This document shows positions 34,435-43,264 of a stretch of DNA of 64,000 bases, in pieces; position 1 is the stretch's first letter, and the number at the start of each line of letters is the position of its first letter. The notes below the pieces were generated by a model. That model worked only from the letters and a program-made list of their open reading frames with translations, did not search any database and was not told the DNA's origin. The position numbers and the translations under genes were made by a program. Where the stretch lies: positions 558,001 to 622,000 of the forward strand of contig NZ_JAIVAC010000001.1 in the NCBI RefSeq assembly GCF_020171655.1. Direction: 5' to 3'. The DNA is from Exiguobacterium aestuarii. Lineage in GTDB: Bacteria > Bacillota > Bacilli > Exiguobacteriales > Exiguobacteriaceae.

Positions 34435-37041
34435 ATGGAGCGAAGTAGGGTCGCACGTCGACAAGATTCGACGACGAATAAACGCAAAAAAACTGGGAAA
34501 CAACCAAAGACGAAAAGTAAAAAACCGATGTGGAAACGCATCTTTTTATTAGGTTTCTTATTATTTATTGCAGCAGTCATCGCGTTCGGGGCATATACCG
34601 TATATGCGATTGCAACGGCACCAGAGCTTGACGAAGAAAAACTCGTCGATACGTATCCGATTCAGCTAATCTCTGCTGAAGGTGAACCACTCGAAGGAGC
34701 CGGTCAAATTCGAGAATACGTCTCCATCGACGATATTTCAGAAGTGATGCAACAAGCGGTCGTCTCGATTGAGGACCGTCGTTTCTACGAGCACAACGGA
34801 ATCGACTTACGTCGGATCGGTGGCGCAGTAGTGGCCAACTTGACTGACGGTTTCGGTGCAGAAGGTGGGTCAACCATCACACAGCAGTTAGTGAAACAGT
34901 CGTTTCTTTCAACAGACAAAAAGTTGAAGCGTAAGCTTCAAGAGCAGTGGCTCGCGCTCAAACTTGAACGTGAGTATACGAAAGAACAGATTTTAGAGAT
35001 GTATTTAAATAAAAACTACTATGGTAGTGGTGGATACGGTGTACAAACCGCATCGAAGCGCTACTTCAACAAACCGGTCTCTGAGGTCAACTATCAAGAA
35101 GCGGCAATCCTTGCAGGTCTTCCGCAACGTCCAAGTGCATACGATCCAATCAATGGTGACCAAGAGTTGACGCGTTATCGCCAAGAACAAGTCTTGTCTG
35201 CGATGAAGCGAGACGGTCACATTTCGGAAGAACAGTATAACGAAGCGCTTGATGTTGCCATTGCTGACGTCATCTCACCTGGTGAAGAGACGGAAGAAGA
35301 GGCGTTCACACGTGCGATTTATTCACGTGTCCAAGCAGAGCTTGAAGAAGATTATGGTCTTGAACAATCAGACATCTATGGCACAGGTTTGAAAGTATAC
35401 ACGTCAATCAATAAAGAACTTCACACAAAGTTTAATAGTGACATTAAGTCTGATAATGTAAACATTCCTAATGGTGCCTTTCCATCAGATGAACTTCGTA
35501 TGGGTGCAACCGTGCTGAATACGAAGACGGGTGAAATTGTTGCCATCATCGATAGTCAACAGGCGAAGCAAGCTGATAAATATTATATTGATTATTCAAA
35601 TGAAAAATATCAGATTGGATCCACGGCAAAACCGTTCTTTGACTATGGACCAGGTATTGAAAATGGACAATGGTCAACAGGAAAAATGTTACTTGATGCA
35701 GCATTTCCAGAAGGAAAACCAAGGAACTACTACGACGGTTATCGCGGTATGAACACGATGCGTCAATATTTGAAGATTTCAGCGAACACGCCGGCAGTTC
35801 GAGCATTCCAAGAAGTGCGAGATGAGTATGGACAAGAAGCCATCGAATCGTTTGTGAAGAACGTTGGAATTGAACCAGAGTATCCTAAGGGCGGCGATGA
35901 ACTGCTTGAATCAAATGCTTTGGGTACGGCACAAGCGAGCACAACCCAAATGGCTGCAGCGTATGCAGCGCTCGGTGCGAACGGTATGTATACAAAACCT
36001 CACTTGATTCAAAAAATCGAATTTAACGACGGTTCAAGCATCAATTCGCCAGTCAAGGCGAAGCAGGCGATGGAAGACTATACAGCCTACATGTTGACAG
36101 ACATGTTGCGTGATGTTGTAAGTGCCGAAGGTGGAACGTATGAACCAGGTGCATTCCCATGGGATGTAGCTGGTAAAACTGGAACAACAAATGATGAACA
36201 ATATAAATGGTTTACAGGGTATTCAACCGATTACTCGATTTCGGTATGGACAGGAAAAGTTAATAAAGAAAGTAATAATAAACCGAACTACGCCCAATAC
36301 TATTTCGAGTATATGATGCAACAGGTGACGAACGCGACGGGTCAACCAGATCGCTTCCAACGTCCAGACTCTGTCTTGTCACTCGGGAATGAACTTTATG
36401 TCAAAGGGACGAAGCCAAAAGATCTTCAACCTGAGAAATTGACTGCTCCAACAGGCGCAAGCGTCAACTATGATGAAGATTCACAAGCCGGTTCTGTCTC
36501 ATGGTCATACGATTTTGATGGTGCACAAGCAGATGGCTACTCAGACATCTCATTCACCGTGACGCAACAGTCAGCCGAAGGCGGTGAACAAGTCGTCGGT
36601 ACGACGGGAGAGACGAGTATCGATATCGCAAACTTGGCTGAAGGGGACACAACGTTCACCATCGTCGCCAAGGCGACAAACCCATTGACGGGTGAACAGC
36701 AATCTGCCCCGGCACAAGCAAGTTACTCCATTGAACCAAAAGAAGAACCGAAGGATGAGGAAGAAGAAAGTCCTTCTGACGAAGAGAATAACGAAGACAA
36801 CCCATCGGACGAGAACAACGGTAACGGTAACGGGAACAATAACGGCAATGGTAACGGAAACGGTGAAGATACCACTGACGAACAAAATCCTGATGAGCCA
36901 GCGACCGATGAAGGAACGAATGAAGGAACAGACCAACCGACTGACGGAGACGATGAAGGTGCTCCGCTAGAAGGTCAATCGAATAATGAATCGCCAGCCA
37001 CGGAACGTGGGAACGGCAATTCGAATAACGGAAATAACTAA
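34435..37041 (+). CDS. ponA: Class A penicillin-binding protein 1 (PonA)
   Basis: PonA polymerises and cross-links peptidoglycan. After a basic cytoplasmic tail and a membrane helix (about 33-58) comes the glycosyltransferase domain with catalytic Glu113 in EDRRFYEHNG and GGSTITQQLVKQ. The transpeptidase domain has Ser396-x-x-Lys399 (GSTAK), SAN at 449-451 and KTG at 581-583. A fibronectin-like domain (about 665-770) is followed by an acidic, Asn/Gly-rich tail. Total 868 residues. The segment near 35400-35700 is clearly poorer in G+C than its flanks. An ATG at 34432 is out of frame and stops after five codons. Confidence 0.96.
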   Translation: MERSRVARRQDSTTNKRKKTGKQPKTKSKKPMWKRIFLLGFLLFIAAVIAFGAYTVYAIATAPELDEEKLVDTYPIQLISAEGEPLEGAGQIREYVSIDDISEVMQQAVVSIEDRRFYEHNGIDLRRIGGAVVANLTDGFGAEGGSTITQQLVKQSFLSTDKKLKRKLQEQWLALKLEREYTKEQILEMYLNKNYYGSGGYGVQTASKRYFNKPVSEVNYQEAAILAGLPQRPSAYDPINGDQELTRYRQEQVLSAMKRDGHISEEQYNEALDVAIADVISPGEETEEEAFTRAIYSRVQAELEEDYGLEQSDIYGTGLKVYTSINKELHTKFNSDIKSDNVNIPNGAFPSDELRMGATVLNTKTGEIVAIIDSQQAKQADKYYIDYSNEKYQIGSTAKPFFDYGPGIENGQWSTGKMLLDAAFPEGKPRNYYDGYRGMNTMRQYLKISANTPAVRAFQEVRDEYGQEAIESFVKNVGIEPEYPKGGDELLESNALGTAQASTTQMAAAYAALGANGMYTKPHLIQKIEFNDGSSINSPVKAKQAMEDYTAYMLTDMLRDVVSAEGGTYEPGAFPWDVAGKTGTTNDEQYKWFTGYSTDYSISVWTGKVNKESNNKPNYAQYYFEYMMQQVTNATGQPDRFQRPDSVLSLGNELYVKGTKPKDLQPEKLTAPTGASVNYDEDSQAGSVSWSYDFDGAQADGYSDISFTVTQQSAEGGEQVVGTTGETSIDIANLAEGDTTFTIVAKATNPLTGEQQSAPAQASYSIEPKEEPKDEEEESPSDEENNEDNPSDENNGNGNGNNNGNGNGNGEDTTDEQNPDEPATDEGTNEGTDQPTDGDDEGAPLEGQSNNESPATERGNGNSNNGNN

Positions 37042-37045
37042 GGAA

Positions 37046-37076
37046 GGCAGGGCGACATTGTGCGCCCTGTTTTTCG
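37046..37076 (+). terminator. Rho-independent terminator of recU-ponA
   Basis: GGCAGGGCG and CGCCCTG pair across ACATTGTG, followed by TTTTTC. Confidence 0.85.
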
Positions 37077-37121
37077 TATGACTTTGTTATAATGGAAAGA
37101 AAGGGAACAGGATGGTGACAC

Positions 37122-37682
37122 ATGGTTCAACTCTCTTTAAAGCGAAAGATGAAAGTGTTATTTGTTATGGATCGACTGCAAGACGACGATTTCGGCGTAC
37201 CGCTCAGTGGACATCTCGGATTAAAGCTTTCCCATTTGTTATTAAAAGAGTCGATTCCACTCGGACGTCTCATCCAAGACCAAACCGTCGCTGAAGCAAT
37301 TGGACATTCTTACTTAAAACGAATCGGAGTCGAAACGATGTTCACGGGTGAGGAATCCTACTATCCAGACTTACTTCGTGGCAACCGTCAACAGTTATCG
37401 ACAGACGAAGATTATTATAAAACGGTGCAACGCTACGCCAAACATCTATTAGCGGTTCATTCGAAATGTACGAAGCTACATACCATTGTCTTATTCGGTC
37501 GATCGACACAACGTCTATTTTCAGACGCGCTCATCCGCCTCGAAGAAGAGAATGCACATGTGGCTGATACGTTTCAACACATGACCATTTTAAAAATGCC
37601 CGCTGTATCGAGAATGATACGAGATGAACGGATTCAATCGATCCGACAAACCGTAGTCGAACTTGCACCTTCGAACTCATAA
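37122..37682 (+). CDS. Hypothetical protein, 186 residues
   Basis: I do not recognise this protein. It is soluble, of mixed helix and strand composition, with no signal or membrane segment. Notable segments are FVMDRLQDDDFGVPLSGHLG near the start, YYPDLLRGNRQQL, and HTIVLFGRSTQRLF, the last resembling a buried strand followed by a polar loop. A TATAAT box lies at 37088-37093. AGGATGGTGACAC precedes the ATG. It lies between the ponA terminator and mrfA, 16 bases before the mrfA start, so it may share a transcript with the repair genes mrfA-mrfB. Codon use is like its neighbours. Confidence 0.7.
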   Translation: MVQLSLKRKMKVLFVMDRLQDDDFGVPLSGHLGLKLSHLLLKESIPLGRLIQDQTVAEAIGHSYLKRIGVETMFTGEESYYPDLLRGNRQQLSTDEDYYKTVQRYAKHLLAVHSKCTKLHTIVLFGRSTQRLFSDALIRLEEENAHVADTFQHMTILKMPAVSRMIRDERIQSIRQTVVELAPSNS

Positions 37683-37698
37683 AAAAGAAGGTGAACTG

Positions 37699-39948
37699 AT
37701 GCGAAAATCACGCTCCGTCGAAGAGATGATTCAAGAATTAAAAGAAGACCATAGCTTTGCCAAAAACGTTCGTCATTGGCATACAGTCGATGCACGTCCG
37801 GCACAATATGCACCCATTCCAGAGCAAGTACCGGAACAGTTGACGAACGTATTGAAAAATCGGGGAATTGAGCAACTGTATACGCACCAAGCTGAGGCTG
37901 TGAAACAAACGGCTGCCGGTCATTCGACCGTCATTGTGACCCCTACCGCATCAGGGAAAACATTGTGTTATAACTTACCGGTACTTTCAAAAATGATTGA
38001 AAAACCGACAGCACGTGCACTTTATCTATACCCGACAAAAGCGCTCGCCCAGGACCAAAATAGTGACTTGATGGAGATGGTCGAGGCACTTGAAGGGAAT
38101 TTTCGATGCTTCACGTATGATGGGGATACGTCTCCCGCTGCCCGAACGAAAGTCAGGGATGCGGGGAATATCGTCATCACCAATCCGGATATGTTACATT
38201 CCGGTATTTTACCGCACCATACGAAATGGATTCGTCTATTTGAAAACTTAGAATACATCGTCGTCGATGAGTTGCACACGTATCGTGGCGTGTTTGGCAG
38301 TCATGTGGCCAACGTATTTCGCCGATTGAAACGAATTTGTGCCTATTATGGGAGTCACCCAAAATGGATTATGACTTCTGCGACGATTGCAAACCCGCGA
38401 GAACTCGCCGAATTATTGACGGAAGAAGAAGTCGTATTGATTGACCGAAACGGGGCGCCACAAGGGAAGAAACACCTCGTCTTCTACAATCCTCCTGTCG
38501 TCAATGAGGCGCTCGGAATCCGAAGAAGTGCAACGCTTGAGACGAAACGAATCGCGTCGAAGCTTGTTGAAGCGAACATCCAGACCATCGTCTTCGCACG
38601 TTCACGTGTCCGAGTCGAGGTGCTTCTGACGTATTTACAAGAACTGACACGACGAGAACTCGGACCAAAGTCAATCGTCGGGTACCGAGGCGGTTATCTT
38701 CCTTCTGAACGACGTGAGATTGAACGGCGCTTACGAAATGGCGAAATCAAAGCAGTCGTATCGACGAACGCGTTAGAACTCGGTGTGGATATCGGTCAAT
38801 TGCAAGCATGTGTCCTCAATGGCTATCCTGGAACCGTCGCCTCACTCTGGCAACAAGCGGGTCGTGCCGGTAGACGTCACTCGGAATCGCTCGTCGTATT
38901 CGTTGCATCGTCTTCCTCGCTTGACCAGCTTGTCGTCGAACAACCTGATATGATTTTAGACCGTTCGCCGGAAGCGGCTCGTCTTGACCCGAACAACTTG
39001 ATCATTTTAGTCGACCACATGAAGTGTGCCGCATTTGAACTACCGTTTCAAAAAGGAGAGCGCTTCGGAACGGTCGACACGGAGGATATTTTAGATTTCC
39101 TGACAGACGCACAAGTGCTACACGAACGAGCGAATAAATACTATTGGATGACCGATTCATTCCCGGCGCACGATATCTCCCTTCGAACGAGCGACCAAGA
39201 GAATGTCGTCATTGTCGACCAAACCGCGAAGCATCAAGTAATCGGTGAAATGGACACGTTCAGCGCGATGACCTTGTTACATGATGAAGCTATTTATTTA
39301 CACGGAGCTGAACAGTATCAAGTCGAAAAATTAGACTTTGAAGAGAAGAAGGCGTTCGTCCGTCGCGTCGATGTCGACTACTATACGGATGCGAATCTGG
39401 CAGTAGAACTAAAAGTGCTCGAAGAGAACAAGACGGATGGTGCAAAAACGTTTGGTGAAGTGTCGGTCATTGCGATGGCCACGCTCTTTAAAAAAATCAA
39501 ATTCGGGACGCATGAGAATATTGGATCAGGGCCGATTCATCTTCCGGAGCGAGAACTGCATACGACGGCGACATGGTTCACACTAGATGAACGCTTTGCT
39601 TATTCGGAGGCAGATCTTGAAGATCAACTCGAAGCGGTCAGTGACTTATTCAGACGGCTTGCACCGCTCTATCTCATGTGTGATACGCTCGATTTATTTA
39701 CAACCATTCAAATGAAGTCGACTCATACGAATAAACCGACCGTTTATTTATATGACCGTTATCCTGGTGGCATCGGTCTCAGTGAGGCGCTCTATAAAGA
39801 TGCAGACATGGTGCTCGAGGCAGCAGAGCGGACGGTATCGGATTGTCCTTGTGAGAGTGGATGCCCTCGCTGTGTCGGTATGATTGGATATGGAGACTTC
39901 AAGCATCAAGTCATCCGTCAGTTACAAGCTTTGAAAGGATCGTTATGA
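37699..39948 (+). CDS. mrfA: ATP-dependent DNA helicase MrfA (YprA)
   Basis: MrfA is a superfamily 2 helicase that, with MrfB, repairs mitomycin C damage in B. subtilis independently of UvrABC. Walker A is TPTASGKT at residues 81-88, the Walker B box is VDELHTY near 190, and motif VI is QQAGRAGRRH. The C-terminal DUF1998 domain ends with four cysteines (CPCESGCPRC) that bind metal in relatives. The length of 749 residues equals my recollection of the B. subtilis protein. Start: ATG after GAAGGTGA. mrfB overlaps its last codon. Confidence 0.95.
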   Translation: MRKSRSVEEMIQELKEDHSFAKNVRHWHTVDARPAQYAPIPEQVPEQLTNVLKNRGIEQLYTHQAEAVKQTAAGHSTVIVTPTASGKTLCYNLPVLSKMIEKPTARALYLYPTKALAQDQNSDLMEMVEALEGNFRCFTYDGDTSPAARTKVRDAGNIVITNPDMLHSGILPHHTKWIRLFENLEYIVVDELHTYRGVFGSHVANVFRRLKRICAYYGSHPKWIMTSATIANPRELAELLTEEEVVLIDRNGAPQGKKHLVFYNPPVVNEALGIRRSATLETKRIASKLVEANIQTIVFARSRVRVEVLLTYLQELTRRELGPKSIVGYRGGYLPSERREIERRLRNGEIKAVVSTNALELGVDIGQLQACVLNGYPGTVASLWQQAGRAGRRHSESLVVFVASSSSLDQLVVEQPDMILDRSPEAARLDPNNLIILVDHMKCAAFELPFQKGERFGTVDTEDILDFLTDAQVLHERANKYYWMTDSFPAHDISLRTSDQENVVIVDQTAKHQVIGEMDTFSAMTLLHDEAIYLHGAEQYQVEKLDFEEKKAFVRRVDVDYYTDANLAVELKVLEENKTDGAKTFGEVSVIAMATLFKKIKFGTHENIGSGPIHLPERELHTTATWFTLDERFAYSEADLEDQLEAVSDLFRRLAPLYLMCDTLDLFTTIQMKSTHTNKPTVYLYDRYPGGIGLSEALYKDADMVLEAAERTVSDCPCESGCPRCVGMIGYGDFKHQVIRQLQALKGSL

Positions 39949-41108
39949 AAGCAAAATTATCAAGATTGATTAAAACGAAAGAACCTGTCGAACGCCCGCG
40001 CGTTACCTCACCTGATGAAGTGGAACAACAGAAATGGACTGAACAAGGTGGGGAAATTTTAACGTTCGAAGGAGAATGGTGTGTACGAATCCGAAACACC
40101 TATCCGCTTGATGAAATTTATCACGACTATGCGTTCGGAGACGCCAGACGAATGATGCAGAAAACGGAACATCCGTTTTTCGCGGTCGACTTAAAACCGG
40201 ATCAAGTCTTGTTTATGGATACAGAGACGACCGGATTACGTGGGTCCGGGACGTCGATTTTCTTGATCGGATTTGCACGGATTCGTGCGGAACAGCTTGA
40301 AATGATTCAGTATGTCTTGCCTCATCCTGCCTTTGAGACTGCTTTTTACTATCATTTTCTACAGGACATCGGGGATGAGGTACGGTTCGTCACCTATAAT
40401 GGAAAATCTTTTGACTGGCCACAAATCAAAACGAGACATACGTTTGTCAAATCACGGGTAAAAGCATTACCTTCCGTCGGTCATGTCGATTTACTACATG
40501 CGGCAAGACGATTGTTAAAACCGCGATTAGAATCGGTGTCGCTCAAAGCGGTCGAAACGTATTTCGGTCACGGACGAACGGACGATCTACCTGGATTTTT
40601 AGCTCCGATGCATTATTTTCAGTACGTCAAAGAGCGCAACCCTGAGATTCTCATGCCGGTCCTTGAGCACCATCATGCGGATTGTTTGAGCCTCGTCTCT
40701 CTTTACACGCGACTCAGTCAACTCGTCATGACTCCTGAGACCGATTTCGGAGAAGAGCGTGCGCATTGGTTGCATGACCTAGGGGAGCAGGAGCAGGCAC
40801 TTAAAGAATTCGAACAGCTGTCTGACCCTTCGAAACGAGCCATCATGCGGCAAGCGCTCTTATTGAAACGAACAGGTCGTATGGAGCAAGCAATTCCGCT
40901 CTTTGAATCGTTGCATACGATTGAAGGGTATGTGGAGCTCGCCAAGTACGCAGAGCATAAACAGAAGGACGTGGCACTCGCGATTGATTACACGGAACGA
41001 GCCATCGAACTGCTCGAGCAAAAGCGCACCGTTTTACGTCAAACCGTTAATCGCGAGAAGGCCGAGCTCGAACATCGGCTTGCCCGTCTAGAAAGGAAGC
41101 GATCATGA
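39945..41108 (+). CDS. mrfB: Exonuclease MrfB (YprB), RNase H-like with TPR tail
   Basis: MrfB is a DEDD-type metal-dependent 3'-5' exonuclease that acts with MrfA. The first motif FMDTETTGLRGSGTSIFLIG (Asp92, Glu94) and VTYNGKSFDWPQIKTR with a conserved aspartate are present, and HHADCLSLVSL carries the last acidic site. The C-terminal third (about 265-387) has TPR-like helices. Length 387. Its ATG overlaps the mrfA stop (ATGA), so the two are translationally coupled, as in B. subtilis yprAB. Confidence 0.93.
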   Translation: MKAKLSRLIKTKEPVERPRVTSPDEVEQQKWTEQGGEILTFEGEWCVRIRNTYPLDEIYHDYAFGDARRMMQKTEHPFFAVDLKPDQVLFMDTETTGLRGSGTSIFLIGFARIRAEQLEMIQYVLPHPAFETAFYYHFLQDIGDEVRFVTYNGKSFDWPQIKTRHTFVKSRVKALPSVGHVDLLHAARRLLKPRLESVSLKAVETYFGHGRTDDLPGFLAPMHYFQYVKERNPEILMPVLEHHHADCLSLVSLYTRLSQLVMTPETDFGEERAHWLHDLGEQEQALKEFEQLSDPSKRAIMRQALLLKRTGRMEQAIPLFESLHTIEGYVELAKYAEHKQKDVALAIDYTERAIELLEQKRTVLRQTVNREKAELEHRLARLERKRS

Positions 41109-41650
41109 AAGTTGTAGCCGTCACAGGATATCGTCCCCATGAACTTGGGATTTTCAAAGCGGATCATCCGGGGATCGACATCATTCAAGAAGCTTACCGC
41201 AAAAAAATCCTTGAAGTCATTGAATTAGGCGCTGAATGGTTCATCTTTAGTGGAACGAACGGTTGTGAATTATGGGCCGGACAAGTATTGTTAGAGTTAA
41301 GAGAAACATATCCGATTAAAATTGCGGTATTTCCTCCGTTCTTAAATATGGACGAACGCTATAAACCGTTCGAACAAGAATTGTTTGTTCAACTTCAACT
41401 CGAAGCAGATTTCTTTGAACCGTTGACGCAACGTCCATATGAGGATCCGAGTCAATTACGCGCAAAAACTGCATTCTTTTTAGATAAAGCAGAAGGATTG
41501 ATTACCTTGTATGACGAAGAAACGGAGGGAAGCCCCCGTTTTCTAGTCGAAGGGGCTCGGCGAAAGCCGAATATGGAGGTCTTTCTCATCACACAGGAAG
41601 ATTTGCGTGTCATTGAGGAAGAAAAACAATGGGAACAACAATGGGAGTGA
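41105..41650 (+). CDS. ypsA: YpsA family protein (DUF1273, SLOG superfamily)
   Basis: YpsA is a Rossmann-like SLOG protein; in B. subtilis and Staphylococcus its overproduction affects cell division. The start MKVVAVTGYRPHELGIF and the nucleotide-binding-type segment FIFSGTNGCELWAGQVLLEL fit, and the C-terminal KAEGLITLYDEETEGSPRF is typical. It has 181 residues. The ATG overlaps the mrfB stop, and gpsB begins four bases after its own stop, the conserved ypsA-gpsB pair. Confidence 0.9.
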   Translation: MKVVAVTGYRPHELGIFKADHPGIDIIQEAYRKKILEVIELGAEWFIFSGTNGCELWAGQVLLELRETYPIKIAVFPPFLNMDERYKPFEQELFVQLQLEADFFEPLTQRPYEDPSQLRAKTAFFLDKAEGLITLYDEETEGSPRFLVEGARRKPNMEVFLITQEDLRVIEEEKQWEQQWE

Positions 41651-41654
41651 TACG

Positions 41655-41951
41655 ATGCAAACCGAACTAACGGCAGAGGCAATTTATAAACAAGAATTTA
41701 AAACGGCATTACGAGGCTACTCGCAAGAAGAAGTCGATCAATTTTTAGATGTCGTCATCCGCGATTATGAAAAGATGGCGAAAGAAATCGAACGGCTTCA
41801 GAAAGAAAATGATTCATTGCGTCGCGAATCGGCACCAGTGGCAGAACCTACAAAACCAGCGCAACCTGTTGCGTCGAACTATGATATGTTACGTCGCATT
41901 TCAAATCTTGAAAAAGCAGTCTTCGGAAAGCAAGTGGGACCAAGCGAATAA
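41655..41951 (+). CDS. gpsB: Cell division regulator GpsB
   Basis: GpsB is a DivIVA-like coiled-coil protein that shuttles class A PBPs such as PonA between septum and side wall. The lipid-binding N-terminus reads IYKQEFKTALRGYSQEEVDQFLD, followed by a coiled coil (about 35-60), a Pro/Ala linker and the C-terminal trimerising helix DMLRRISNLEKAVFG. Length 98, as usual. In B. subtilis rnpB follows gpsB; here only 19 bases separate it from the next gene, so rnpB is elsewhere. Confidence 0.95.
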   Translation: MQTELTAEAIYKQEFKTALRGYSQEEVDQFLDVVIRDYEKMAKEIERLQKENDSLRRESAPVAEPTKPAQPVASNYDMLRRISNLEKAVFGKQVGPSE

Positions 41952-41970
41952 GGAATAGGGGGTGGAGTGA

Positions 41971-42546
41971 ATGTTGCAAGTGTTAACGGCTACGGAAAAA
42001 CAACCCGTTAAACAACAATCAAGAAAGCTGTTTCGAACGAAAGAAGAAGTGATGAAAGCACCGACAAGCTATACAGATCGTCTCGTCGAAAACATCAGGC
42101 ACACCTGTCGATTTGATTGGATGATGATTGAACAAGTCGAATTTGGCGAGGATCTCGTTCATTACGTGCTCGTCGGACCGAAAGGTGTATTCTTGATTCA
42201 ATTAAATCGAACTCCAGCCCCTGTCCATTTGACGAACCGCGAGTGTCGAACGGAAACATCTATGGGATGGAAGCATATCTACCCACATCCTCTCACAGAG
42301 CTAGAGCGAATGACGAAACAAGTACGGACACGGTTGAAAAAGGAATGTGGGCAAGCGATTCCTGTCTATTCATTCTTGATTTTCCCGGAGACGGAACAGT
42401 TGAAGCTTAAGCGGGTCAAGGCCAATTGTGGGGATTCTTTCGCATTCGTCAATCAGGTCATCAGCAAAACAAATCTTGAGACGTTGACAGAACCGCTCGT
42501 TAAACAAATTGCCTACTATTGCTCTGAACGACAAGTACATAAATAA
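41971..42546 (+). CDS. NERD-like domain protein, hypothetical
   Basis: The 191-residue protein contains FGEDLVHYVLVGPKGVFLIQLNRT (about residues 54-77, read in two parts), which looks like the core beta strand pair of a NERD (nuclease-related) domain, where GPxGVFxIExK is usual. The acidic and lysine residues expected for nuclease activity are not kept (IQLNR), so activity is doubtful. The rest is helical with a few cysteines. GGGGGTGG precedes the ATG. It lies directly after gpsB, 19 bases downstream, and ends in a strong bidirectional terminator. Confidence 0.6.
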   Translation: MLQVLTATEKQPVKQQSRKLFRTKEEVMKAPTSYTDRLVENIRHTCRFDWMMIEQVEFGEDLVHYVLVGPKGVFLIQLNRTPAPVHLTNRECRTETSMGWKHIYPHPLTELERMTKQVRTRLKKECGQAIPVYSFLIFPETEQLKLKRVKANCGDSFAFVNQVISKTNLETLTEPLVKQIAYYCSERQVHK

Positions 42547-42584
42547 GAAGAAGGCCAAATATTGTATTTGGCCTTCTTCTTATT
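42542..42584. terminator. Bidirectional terminator with a 20-bp stem
   Basis: AATAAGAAGAAGGCCAAATA pairs perfectly with its complement around a three-base loop. Both stop codons of the convergent genes lie inside the stem. Confidence 0.9.
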
Positions 42585-42876
42585 TCAAGAGTTCTCTTGC
42601 CTTTGCCGCATCATCTCGATGAACGAATAGTGCGACACGGTCGTCTAAGTTTTTCGCGAGCGGCTTTAATAACTTTCCGGTCGGAAGTCCTTGCTCGATG
42701 CGACAGGTGAGTCCCTGTTCTGTCAGGTAATGATAGTCACCTAGAAGTTCTTCCCCTTGTTTCCCGAACGCTTCACCGAAGCGAATCCATTTTAAGTTCC
42801 GAATCGTCCGAATCGTCACTAAAATGACGAACAAGATGGCAAGTACAATGATGAATAATGTTTCCAACGCATTCAA
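42580..42876 (-). CDS. Small single-span membrane protein, hypothetical
   Basis: This 98-residue protein has one N-terminal membrane helix (about residues 5-24, ETLFIIVLAILFVILVTI) and a soluble basic tail. The C-terminal part DRVALFVHRDDAAKARELL resembles the fold of DUF2007-type signal-transducing domains, but that is only a guess. AAGGGG lies four bases before the ATG. It is divergent from the next gene and convergent with the NERD-like gene. I do not recognise a function. Confidence 0.65.
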   Translation of the reverse strand: MNALETLFIIVLAILFVILVTIRTIRNLKWIRFGEAFGKQGEELLGDYHYLTEQGLTCRIEQGLPTGKLLKPLAKNLDDRVALFVHRDDAAKARELLK

Positions 42877-42910
42877 CCCCTTCTTTACACAAGTTTAATA
42901 GGGTGGCGAG

Positions 42911-42940
42911 TTGAAAGCAATACGAACTGAACGTTATACT
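42911..42940 (+). promoter_or_regulatory. Sigma-A promoter of the 83-residue protein gene
   Basis: TTGAAA (42911-42916) and TATACT (42935-42940) are 18 bases apart, just before the ribosome binding site at 42951-42958. Confidence 0.7.
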
Positions 42941-42962
42941 AAAATGGAAAAGAGGGGATTAT

Positions 42963-43214
42963 ATGAAAAAACCGATTCAATCAAGACGAGAGGCCATTTC
43001 GCTTCTTGAAGATCAGCAAGTACTCTATATTCGCATTCACAATGGGCAAACGGGCATGATCAAGTCGACAGAGGAAGGGATTATCGTTGCCATCCCAAAT
43101 GAGGAGACTGACAAGATTGATTTTCGCAAGCTAGAAGATATCGAAGCGTTCGAAGCATTCTATGACTTGACGCTCTCAAAACCAGGTATTCTGTATGTAA
43201 ATGTTGAAGAGTAA
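42963..43214 (+). CDS. Hypothetical protein, 83 residues
   Basis: A small soluble protein with no signal or membrane segment. The pattern VLYIRIHNGQTGMIKSTEEGIIVAIP suggests a small beta-rich fold, followed by an acidic helix DFRKLEDIEAFEAFYDL. I do not recognise a family. It has a good promoter, AGAGGGGATT before the ATG, and its own terminator, so it is a real monocistronic gene. Confidence 0.7.
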   Translation: MKKPIQSRREAISLLEDQQVLYIRIHNGQTGMIKSTEEGIIVAIPNEETDKIDFRKLEDIEAFEAFYDLTLSKPGILYVNVEE

Positions 43215-43218
43215 ATGA

Positions 43219-43258
43219 CATGGAGAGCTTCACCAATTAGGTGAGGCTCTCCATTTAT
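43219..43258. terminator. Terminator between the 83-residue protein gene and the monooxygenase gene
   Basis: ATGGAGAGC and GCTCTCCAT pair with an inner TCACC/GGTGA stem. Only a short T-run (ATTTATAAA) follows, with convergent genes on both sides. Confidence 0.65.
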
Positions 43259-43264
43259 AAACTT

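Noticed and set aside
36770-37040. The repetitive Asn/Gly/Asp/Glu-coding end of ponA as a separate repeat element.
   Set aside because: It is in frame with ponA and matches the low-complexity tails often seen at PBP1 C-termini; no DNA-level tandem array beyond the codon repeats was seen.
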